DNA from: Saprospiraceae bacterium
GTDB taxonomy: Bacteria; Bacteroidota; Bacteroidia; Chitinophagales; Saprospiraceae
DNA length: 5,708 nt
Direction of reading: 5' to 3'
NCBI GenBank assembly: GCA_027009605.1
Contig: JALVCY010000037.1
Location: forward strand, 1-5,708
Position 1 is the stretch's first letter. Every line of letters begins with the position of its first letter. This document shows, in pieces, positions 1-5,487 of this stretch. The notes under the pieces were generated by a model. That model saw only the letters and a list, made by a program, of their open reading frames with translations. It had not been told where the DNA came from and ran no database searches. The translations under genes and the position numbers were made by a program.

Positions 1-84
1 GCATTCGTCAATTTGCAACCGTCAATCTGTTTGTTTTTTCTACCCTTTTCGATAATTTGTGTTGGGCGTAAGTTTCCGGGAAAA

Positions 85-269
85 AATGCGGCTAAAGCCG
101 GCTTCCGGCTTGGTTTCTTATCCGTCAGCTAAAGCAGACGGTAAAAGCTAAAGCAGACGGTAAAAGCTAAAAATATAGGAATAACCAGAATCCTGCCTTT
201 TTTTTTTGTTTTGCCGTTGGTTTTAACCAACGGACAAAAAGCAGACCTAAAAGGGGCTTTAGCCCCATT
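85..269. repeat. Foldback (MITE/REP-like) repeat element, copy 1
   Basis: A 185-bp element bounded by inverted ends: AATGCGGCTAAAGCC (85-99) and GGCTTTAGCCCCATT (255-269) match at 14 of 15 positions when one is reversed. Inside lie a 7-bp stem with a CTT loop (95-111), a 19-bp tandem repeat (128-165), a 10-T run, and a perfect 9-bp stem with a 2-base loop, CCGTTGGTT / AACCAACGG (214-233). CTGCC near 193 and AAAAAGCAG near 236 can extend the last stem outward. It carries no ORF. I infer a non-autonomous or REP-like intergenic element; I see no clear target-site duplication and cannot name the family. Confidence 0.72.
128..170. repeat. 19-bp tandem repeat in copy 1 (about 2.3 units)
   Basis: The unit GCTAAAGCAGACGGTAAAA occurs at 128-146 and 147-165, followed by a partial GCTAA. 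With the preceding CCGTCA (122-127), the first unit can form a short hairpin, CCGTC pairing with GACGG around GC-TAAA-GC. The pattern suits replication slippage at a foldback sequence. Confidence 0.88.
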
Positions 270-294
270 GATTGCCCCACCAAAAAATAATAAA

Positions 295-466
295 AATGCG
301 GCTAAAGCCGGCTTCCGGCTTGGTTTCTTATCCGTCAGCTAAAGCAGACGGTAAAAGCTAAAGCAGACGGTAAAAGCTAAAAGCTAAAAATATAGGGATA
401 ACCAGAATCCTGCCTTTTTTTGTTTTGCCGACCGGAAGCTAAACTCTTAGGGGCTTTAGCCCCATT
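295..466. repeat. Foldback (MITE/REP-like) repeat element, copy 2
   Basis: A 172-bp relative of the element at 85-269, with the same inverted ends (AATGCGGCTAAAGCC at 295-309 and GGCTTTAGCCCCATT at 452-466). The left part repeats copy 1, including the AAGCCGG/CCGGCTT stem (305-321) and the 19-bp tandem units (338-375). The right part lacks the CCGTTGGTT stem. It carries instead CCGGAAGC (432-439), the exact reverse complement of GCTTCCGG (311-318) in its own left arm, so the whole element can fold on itself. It is non-coding, and its mobility is inferred. Confidence 0.7.
338..382. repeat. 19-bp tandem repeat in copy 2, with extra AAGCTAA
   Basis: The same GCTAAAGCAGACGGTAAAA unit as in copy 1, at 338-356 and 357-375. 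It is followed by GCTAAAAGCTAA, which holds the 7-bp expansion absent from copy 1. This small expansion is the main length difference between the two left arms. Confidence 0.85.
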
Positions 467-498
467 GACTGACTAAATACTAAAATCTAGTAAGAGCT

Positions 499-675
499 AA
501 TTTTTTGTAACTATTTAGGTAACCACTATTTTGGTCAAAAAATGCCCTTTTTGCGCCTGTTTTTGCTAAAATTTTCTCACGTAGGGACGCACGGCCGTGC
601 GTCCCTACGTCAACATACACAAAAATGCCTATTTTTTGCCTTAAAATAGGAGCACCTAAACAGTTACAATTTTTT
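499..675. mobile_element. MITE-like insertion with 8-bp target duplication
   Basis: A 161-bp core (507-667) has terminal inverted repeats GTAACTATTTAGGT (507-520) and ACCTAAACAGTTAC (654-667), matching at 13 of 14 positions. The core is flanked on both sides by the identical 8-mer AATTTTTT (499-506, 668-675), as expected of a target-site duplication, although this 8-mer is low in complexity. Imperfect inverted similarity continues inward for roughly 40 bases on each arm (about 505-546 against 628-669). There is no transposase ORF, so the element would be non-autonomous. Ends starting GTAA with 8-bp duplications are, from memory, typical of IS66-family elements; that assignment is inference and needs an ISfinder comparison. 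Confidence 0.72.
579..610. repeat. Perfect 32-bp palindrome
   Basis: The left half ACGTAGGGACGCACGG is followed immediately by its exact reverse complement, with the centre between 594 and 595. The flanking bases do not continue the symmetry. In single strands it would form a very stable GC-rich hairpin, or a cruciform in DNA. It lies centrally in the MITE-like element, either as its loop region or as a later insertion. It is not followed by a T-run, so I do not call it an intrinsic terminator. Its first bases, TCACGTAGGG counting from 577, recur exactly at the end of alaS. Confidence 0.95.
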
Positions 676-883
676 AAGTCAACTCACTGTGGTATTTATC
701 TAAAAGTAAGGGACAAAACCCGACTGCGCCCTATATGACTTGTGTTTGTAGGGTAGCCTATGTGGGGGGGAGAGTGGCTTGACTTTTATGGCTTGAGAAG
801 GTTTTGATGCTGGTTGGTTGGGATGTGGGGGCGATGGCCCGAAGCTGATGCCTATAAGAATGTGGTCTTCCGAACAAAATGCC
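676..883. other. Non-coding stretch upstream of the alaS promoter
   Basis: I see no supported gene, RNA or clear repeat here. Open frames that run from this stretch into alaS lie upstream of the likely transcription start or antisense to the synthetase. Base composition shifts to G-rich on the + strand, with a run of seven G at 764-770 and spaced G-runs at 812-831. A 4-bp stem (TAGG/CCTA, 749-760) is too weak to call. Confidence 0.6.
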
Positions 884-914
884 TTGTTAATCCTTGTTTT
901 TTTGCGTACTTTTG
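884..914 (+). promoter_or_regulatory. Bacteroidota-type promoter for alaS
   Basis: The sequence TACTTTTG (907-914) fits the Bacteroidota -7 consensus TAnnTTTG, with TTG at 884-886 placed 20 bases upstream as the -33 element. Transcription would start near 919-921, giving a leader of about 50 bases before the ATG at 973. It is the only site in the upstream region where I found both boxes at proper spacing. It also argues against translation from codons upstream of about 920. Evidence is motif match only. Confidence 0.66.
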
Positions 915-972
915 CCGCTCGTTCATTTTTCCTTTTCCGCAAGGGGAAGTATCTGCCTTTAAACACCAAACA

Positions 973-3597
973 ATGACCTTCACAGAGATAAGAAATAAGT
1001 TTTTTGAATTTTTTGAATCTAAAGGCCACCAAATTGTGCCTTCTGCGCCTTTATTGAATAAGGATGACCCGACGTTGATGTTTATCAATGCCGGCATGAA
1101 TCAGTTTAAGGATTACTTTTTGGGCAACGGCCACCCCAAGAATCCGCGTATCGCCGACACCCAAAAATGCTTGCGCGTCTCCGGCAAACACAATGATTTG
1201 GAAGATGTGGGGCTGGATTCTTATCATCACACCTTGTTTGAGATGTTGGGCAACTGGTCTTTTGGGGACTACTTCAAAGAAGAAGCCATCGCTTGGGCGT
1301 GGGAGCTTTTGACGGAAGTCTATAAAATCCCCAAAGATAGATTGTATGTGACCATCTTTGAAGGCTCCGAAGTTGATGGCGTACCTTTTGATGACGAAGC
1401 CAAGGAGTTTTGGAAAAAATGGATACCCGAAGACCGTATTTTGGCTTTTGACAAAAAAGATAATTTTTGGGAAATGGGCGCTACCGGGCCGTGTGGCCCT
1501 TGTTCGGAGATTCATGTCGATATGCGGCCGGATTCCGAAAGGCAAAAAGTCGAGGGGACGCAATTGGTCAATATGGATGACCCCTATGTTATTGAAATTT
1601 GGAACTTGGTCTTCATTCAGTACAACCGGAAAGCGGATGGCAGTTTGGAAGAATTGCCTAATAAGCATATAGATACGGGAATGGGTTTTGAGCGTTTGTG
1701 CCGGGTGTTGCAGCACAAGGATTCGACCTACGATACGGATGTATTTGCCCATGCTTTCGCAAAAATCCAAGAAGAGAGCGGCCTGAAATATGAAGGCTCT
1801 TTTGAGCCGACGGCCAAAAAAGATATTGCTATGCGCGTCGTTGCCGACCATATCCGGGCGGTGTCTTTTGCGATAGCCGATGGAGCGATGCCGAGTAATA
1901 CGGGGGCGGGATATGTCATCCGCCGGATATTGCGGCGTGCGGTTCGATATTATTACTCGTTTTTGGATATCAAAGCGCCTTTTTTACACCGGTTAGTACC
2001 TATTTTGGCGGATGATTTTGCCGATGTATTTCCGGAGTTGAAGGCACAAGAAGCCTTTGTGGCCAAGGTCATCTTGGAAGAAGAAAAATCCTTTTTGCGC
2101 ACGCTGGCTACCGGCTTGCGCCGAATGGACAACCTTAAAGTCGAAAACAATAGGATAGACGGCAAAACGGCTTTTGAGTTATTTGACACCTTTGGATTTC
2201 CGATAGATTTGACTCGTCTGATTGCTTCCGAAAAAGGCTATACGATTGACGAAAAAGGCTTTGAAGAAGAGTTGCTTGCGCAAAAAACAAGATCTAGGGA
2301 TGATGCCAAACGACAAGTAGGGGATTGGACGATTTTGTCGGAAGACCCTAAAGTGGCCTTCTTGGGATATGACCAATTGGCCGTGGAAGACGCTAAAATC
2401 GTCAAATATCGCACCATCCAAATCAAAGATAAACCCCAATATCAAGTGGTCTTGGACAAAACGCCTTTTTATGCCGAAGGGGGCGGGCAAGTCGGAGACA
2501 AAGGCATCTTGAAAATTGACGGCGAGACCATCGCGGTCTATGATACCAAAAAAGAAAATGACCTGATTATCCATTTTGTGCAGTCGCTTCCGCAAAATCC
2601 AAAAGCACCGGTTTGGGCGCAAGTCGATGAAGCCACTCGAACGGCAACGGCCAATAATCACTCGGCGACCCACTTGATGCATGCTGCCTTGCGAAAAGTA
2701 TTGGGTGACCATGTCCGGCAAAAAGGCTCTTTGGTCAACGATAAATACTTGCGCTTTGACTTCTCTCATTTTCAAAAAGTGACTCCCGAAGAATTGGCGC
2801 AAGTCGAGCAATTAGTCAATCAAAAAATCAGAGAAAATATCCCACGCGGCGAAGCCCGGAATATCCCCATTGCGGAAGCGCAGGAAGCCGGCGCACTCAT
2901 GTTATTCGGAGAAAAATATGGCGAAGTGGTCCGGATGATTACCTTTGATCCGGAGTATAGCCGGGAGCTTTGTGGGGGGATTCATGTACCGGCCACCGGC
3001 CAATTAGGCTTCTTCAAAATCATCTCCGAATCGGCGATTGCTGCCGGTGTGAGAAGGGTAGAAGCGGTCACCGGCCTAGCTGCCGAAAAATACATTAACG
3101 ACCAAATCGCAGAATTGGAAGCCATCAAATCCCAATTTAAAAATCCCAAGGAACCGGCCAAACGTGTCGCCGCTTTACTGGATGAGAATAAAAAACTCAG
3201 CCGAAAAATGGAAGCTCTATTAGCCGCTTCCGCAAAAAATAAAGCCAAAGAATTAGGCGATAAATTTGTATCGATTGACGGGGCAAACGTGCTCATCACA
3301 CAGGTAGAAGTGGCTGATGCCAAAGCCTTAAAAGCCATGGCTTTTGACTTAGAAAAATCCACCGGTAATGCCTTCATAGGGCTCGGCGCCAATATTGGGG
3401 GCAAACCCCAATTATTGATTGTCATCTCAAAGCCATTGGTTGAAGCCAAGGGCTGGCATGCCGGTAATTTGGTGCGAGAAATTGCCAAAGCCATCAAAGG
3501 CGGTGGTGGTGGACAACCATTCTTTGCGACAGCCGGGGGCAGTGATGTATCCGGTATCCCCGCTGCCTTGGATTTATTGAAAGAAAATATCACGTAG
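973..3597 (+). CDS. alaS: Alanine--tRNA ligase (AlaRS)
   Basis: This cytoplasmic class II synthetase charges tRNA(Ala) with alanine and clears mischarged Ser/Gly-tRNA(Ala). The product is 874 residues, matching the usual bacterial length (about 875). The catalytic core fills roughly residues 1-240, with the signature HHTLFEMLGNWSFGDYFK at 85-102 and DTGMGFER at 234-241; GAGYVIRRILRRAVRY (311-326) follows. The editing domain shows FYAEGGGQVGD (499-509) and the zinc-site residues HSATH (His563, His567) and CGGIH (Cys667, His671). A coiled linker (about 705-765) leads to a C-Ala domain with a GGGGGQPFFATAGG motif (843-856) in place of the enterobacterial-type GGGGRPD. I chose ATG 973 because MTFTEIRNKFFEFF is the expected AlaRS N-terminus; the frame stays open back to 814, but that extension is unlike the family and lies upstream of the likely transcription start. 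No Shine-Dalgarno is visible, as is common in Bacteroidota. The TAG stop lies within a repeat-like sequence. No catalytic residue appears to be missing. Confidence 0.98.
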   Translation: MTFTEIRNKFFEFFESKGHQIVPSAPLLNKDDPTLMFINAGMNQFKDYFLGNGHPKNPRIADTQKCLRVSGKHNDLEDVGLDSYHHTLFEMLGNWSFGDYFKEEAIAWAWELLTEVYKIPKDRLYVTIFEGSEVDGVPFDDEAKEFWKKWIPEDRILAFDKKDNFWEMGATGPCGPCSEIHVDMRPDSERQKVEGTQLVNMDDPYVIEIWNLVFIQYNRKADGSLEELPNKHIDTGMGFERLCRVLQHKDSTYDTDVFAHAFAKIQEESGLKYEGSFEPTAKKDIAMRVVADHIRAVSFAIADGAMPSNTGAGYVIRRILRRAVRYYYSFLDIKAPFLHRLVPILADDFADVFPELKAQEAFVAKVILEEEKSFLRTLATGLRRMDNLKVENNRIDGKTAFELFDTFGFPIDLTRLIASEKGYTIDEKGFEEELLAQKTRSRDDAKRQVGDWTILSEDPKVAFLGYDQLAVEDAKIVKYRTIQIKDKPQYQVVLDKTPFYAEGGGQVGDKGILKIDGETIAVYDTKKENDLIIHFVQSLPQNPKAPVWAQVDEATRTATANNHSATHLMHAALRKVLGDHVRQKGSLVNDKYLRFDFSHFQKVTPEELAQVEQLVNQKIRENIPRGEARNIPIAEAQEAGALMLFGEKYGEVVRMITFDPEYSRELCGGIHVPATGQLGFFKIISESAIAAGVRRVEAVTGLAAEKYINDQIAELEAIKSQFKNPKEPAKRVAALLDENKKLSRKMEALLAASAKNKAKELGDKFVSIDGANVLITQVEVADAKALKAMAFDLEKSTGNAFIGLGANIGGKPQLLIVISKPLVEAKGWHAGNLVREIAKAIKGGGGGQPFFATAGGSDVSGIPAALDLLKENIT

Positions 3598-3616
3598 GGG
3601 CGAATTCCAATTGCCC
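3591..3616. repeat. Degenerate palindromic repeat overlapping the alaS stop
   Basis: CACGTAGGGGCG (3591-3602) matches the arm of the 579-610 palindrome at all but one base, and then continues AATTCCAATTGCCC. GGGC (3598-3601) can pair with GCCC (3613-3616), and AATT with AATT, with G3602 bulged; the stem is imperfect. The alaS TAG (3595-3597) lies inside it. What follows on the + strand is A-rich, not a T-run, so termination is unlikely. Its position 14 bases before the next ATG means it could affect initiation of that gene. It is probably a remnant of a palindromic repeat family. Confidence 0.55.
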
Positions 3617-3630
3617 AAAAAATAAAAAAA

Positions 3631-4836
3631 ATGAAAAAATACATTTACCTTTTATTCATTTTGGTTTGGGGAGTTGCCTCCTGCAAGTCCGGGCCCAAAA
3701 CGGTATCTGCGGATACAGAGCAAGCTGCAACCTCTGTTGCGGAACAGCCACAAGACCCAACACCCGAAGCCCAGAATAACCCGCCGGTCAAGGAAGAACA
3801 GCCCCAAACCCAAACAGCCCAAACCGGTACTTTTGTCCTATCTGGCACTATCGCAGATGCTAGCGCCAACCAACCGGTGCAAATTCTTCAACTGCCATAC
3901 AGCAGTTCCAAAACTCAATTAATGGGGCAAGGCACAACGACCGGCACCGGCCAATTCAAAATAGCCATGAATAACCCGGGAAAAGGCGTCTATAGCCTAA
4001 AACTAGGTCAACAACAGCTTATATTTTTACTGGATGGTGCCGAAAAATCTGTCAACTTGGATATTCCCAAAGGCGGATTTAAAAGCTTGGACGTACAGGT
4101 CAAAGGAGCAGACCAGAATCTCCGCTATTACAAAATAATGAAAGCCGCAACCACCGGAAAGCTAAAACCGGACGCCTTAATCAAAACCCTAAAAGCAGAA
4201 AAAGAGCCTTTGCTGGCTTCTCTTGTGGCCTTGCAGGTATTGAAAGATCCTTCTTTTGCGGAAGTACACCGTATGGTGCAAAAGAAATTGGCTCAAGACC
4301 CGGCCGTCAATAGAAAGATTTATACCGACCCCTACGACAAGTATGTTTCATCGATGGAAATGCAAGCTCGCAAATCGGTCATCAAGGTAGGGATGAAGGC
4401 ACCCGATTTGGCCTACAAGAATCCGGAAGGTAAGATTATGAAACTATCGGACTTGCGGGGCAAGTTGGTTTTATTGGATTTTTGGGCCAGTTGGTGTTCG
4501 CCTTGTCGTCGAGCCAATCCGGAAGTTGTTCAAATATACAAGAAGTATAAGGACAAAGGTTTTACGGTTTTTTCTGTTTCTTTGGATGGGGATCGACGGG
4601 GAAGTACAGACCCTAAAGTCACCCAAATGCACCGTGACCGCTGGGTCAAAGCCATCCGGCAGGACGGACTGATATGGCCGAATCATGTAAGTGATTTGAA
4701 GTCGTGGAACTCCGAAGCTGCCGCAAAATATGGTGTGACCAGCATTCCGGCTACTTTCTTAATCGGGCGGGATGGCAAAGTAGTCGCCATCAATCCTAGA
4801 AATAATTTGGAAGCCACAGTAAAGGCAAACCTTTGA
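3631..4836 (+). CDS. TlpA/ResA-like thioredoxin-fold lipoprotein
   Basis: A 401-residue predicted lipoprotein. A basic start and hydrophobic stretch (residues 2-17) end in lipobox VASC, giving lipidation at Cys18. Residues about 19-66 form a Q/P/T/E-rich flexible linker. Residues about 67-165 (start GTFVLSGTIADA) resemble the DUF4369 beta domain often found before thioredoxin domains in Bacteroidota. A helical stretch follows to about 250, then a TlpA-type thioredoxin domain with FWASWCSPC (redox pair Cys289/Cys292) and cis-proline loop SIPATF (Pro373). The likely role is a membrane-anchored periplasmic thiol-disulfide oxidoreductase; the substrate (for example cytochrome c apoprotein or a misfolded envelope protein) cannot be inferred, and no Ccm or Dsb gene is adjacent. 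The start is ATG after an A-rich tract, 33 bases past alaS, with no separate promoter seen, so it is probably cotranscribed. No clear surface-export signal follows Cys18. Confidence 0.9.
   Translation: MKKYIYLLFILVWGVASCKSGPKTVSADTEQAATSVAEQPQDPTPEAQNNPPVKEEQPQTQTAQTGTFVLSGTIADASANQPVQILQLPYSSSKTQLMGQGTTTGTGQFKIAMNNPGKGVYSLKLGQQQLIFLLDGAEKSVNLDIPKGGFKSLDVQVKGADQNLRYYKIMKAATTGKLKPDALIKTLKAEKEPLLASLVALQVLKDPSFAEVHRMVQKKLAQDPAVNRKIYTDPYDKYVSSMEMQARKSVIKVGMKAPDLAYKNPEGKIMKLSDLRGKLVLLDFWASWCSPCRRANPEVVQIYKKYKDKGFTVFSVSLDGDRRGSTDPKVTQMHRDRWVKAIRQDGLIWPNHVSDLKSWNSEAAAKYGVTSIPATFLIGRDGKVVAINPRNNLEATVKANL
4821..4835 (+). promoter_or_regulatory. Ribosome-binding site and TTG start, coupled to upstream stop
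   Basis: AAAGG (4821-4825) lies 7 bases before TTG (4833-4835), a plausible Shine-Dalgarno in a window where the other genes lack one. The TTG overlaps the TGA stop of the lipoprotein gene as TTGA (4833-4836), the arrangement expected for termination-reinitiation. The downstream frame contains no internal Met codon at all, so TTG is the best available start. Confidence 0.6.
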
Positions 4837-5270
4837 ATCTACTAGACTACCAAGCCCGGCTAAATATAAAGTCTAAGGACGGCGAAACCTATCTTTTTGA
4901 CCCGGTGCGTAAAAAAGATATTAAGTTGACGCCCGAGGAATTGGTGCGCCAGTTGACCATTCTTTATTTACATCATGCCAAGGGGTATTCGTTGGCGCGA
5001 TTCTCTGTCGAAAAGCAAATCAAACTCAACGACACCATCAAACGCTACGACATTGTCATCTACGACAAAAAAGGACAGCCCTTTATCTTAGTAGAATGCA
5101 AACGACCGGAAATCAAATTGGATGAAGCTGTTTGTGCTCAAATTGCCAGATATAATATTGTCCTGCAAGTTCCTTATCTAATCATTACCAACGGCCCGGA
5201 TTTCTTCTCTTTTGCTTTAGATGCCGGGCAACAGCAGTTTTTGCGTGTGGACACCATCCCGGATGAGTGA
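4833..5270 (+). CDS. Small HsdR N-terminal-domain protein (PD-(D/E)xK fold)
   Basis: A 145-residue soluble protein resembling the N-terminal nuclease domain of type I restriction R subunits (HSDR_N_2 type), here stand-alone. It lacks the helicase and translocase parts of a roughly 1000-residue HsdR. Visible motifs are FDPVRKK (22-28), LTPEELVRQ (32-40), Glu60 in SVEKQIKL, Asp73 in RYDIVIYD, the Glu88-x-Lys90 of LVECKRP, and QIARY (103-107), which fits the QxxxY motif following the nuclease core. The catalytic set therefore looks intact. Similar short proteins of about 150 residues are, from memory, widespread in Bacteroidota outside restriction operons, and their function is not established. 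Length and motif order suggest a complete protein, not a fragment. It starts at TTG, overlapping the preceding stop by four bases, so it is probably translationally coupled. No methylase, specificity or helicase gene is nearby, so a restriction role is not supported. Confidence 0.88.
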   Translation: MNLLDYQARLNIKSKDGETYLFDPVRKKDIKLTPEELVRQLTILYLHHAKGYSLARFSVEKQIKLNDTIKRYDIVIYDKKGQPFILVECKRPEIKLDEAVCAQIARYNIVLQVPYLIITNGPDFFSFALDAGQQQFLRVDTIPDE

Positions 5271-5420
5271 AGGCAAAAGGCCACAACCCCCGGCCAAACA
5301 AAAGCCCCAAGATTTTTAAAATTCACGAAAGACCCGAAGCCCCCGGCCAAGCTATCAAGCGACGAAGCCCAACAACGGAATTTTGGAAATCTCCCCCAAA
5401 AACCATATCCAAACAACAAA

Positions 5421-5462
5421 CAGAATATCGAATGCAGAACGCCGAATGTCGAATAATGAAGT
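5421..5462. repeat. CGAAT-type short repeat tract
   Basis: CGAATG occurs at 5429-5434 and 5443-5448, and CGAATA at 5450-5455, within a run of GAATATCGAATG / GAACGCCGAATG / TCGAATAATG units about 14 and 7 bases apart. Such degenerate CGAATG tracts are, from memory, a common intergenic repeat in several bacterial phyla. It accounts for the odd tail (YRMQNAECRIMK) of the spurious frame across it. Confidence 0.6.
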
Positions 5463-5487
5463 AAAATCCCAAACAAAAACCCATATC

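Larger units (their letters stand above)
82..430. repeat. Imperfect direct duplication, two copies 210 bp apart
   Basis: Positions 82-216 recur at 292-430. By eye the copies differ by one substitution (A/G near 181 and its counterpart), a 7-bp AAGCTAA insertion in the second copy, and T-run length (10 versus 7). Near-identity in non-coding DNA points to a recent duplication or two recent insertions of one family. Downstream of 216 and 430 the copies diverge and meet again only at GGGGCTTTAGCCCCATTGA. No reading frame is kept, so this is structural repeat DNA, not a coding duplication. Confidence 0.93.

Noticed and set aside
128..382. CRISPR-like array of short repeats
   Set aside because: The 19-bp units are directly adjacent with no unique spacers, and there are only two units per copy; no cas gene is visible.
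579..610. Intrinsic terminator from an upstream gene
   Set aside because: The hairpin is strong but no T-run follows on the + strand, and no gene ends nearby; better explained as a palindromic repeat.
749..760. Small hairpin TAGG-GTAG-CCTA as a regulatory structure
   Set aside because: A 4-bp stem is too short, and it lies upstream of the likely transcription start.
700..1032. 110-codon minus-strand frame over the alaS leader
   Set aside because: It overlaps the alaS promoter and start on the opposite strand, and the product is basic and of low complexity with no recognisable domain.
1051..1851. 266-codon minus-strand frame inside alaS
   Set aside because: It is entirely antisense to the AlaRS catalytic domain, whose motifs are clear on the + strand; a shadow frame.
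3598..3620. Intrinsic terminator after alaS
   Set aside because: The stem is imperfect and is followed on the + strand by an A-tract, not a T-run; the next gene starts 14 bases later.
4833..5270. Truncated remnant (pseudogene) of a type I restriction R subunit
   Set aside because: The core motifs are intact, the frame is coupled to the preceding gene, and short stand-alone versions of about this length are common in Bacteroidota.
5267..5464. A 65-codon + strand frame starting at GTG, overlapping the previous stop by four bases
   Set aside because: The overlap is suggestive, but the product is proline- and lysine-rich without recognisable features, and its last third is encoded by a CGAATG repeat tract.
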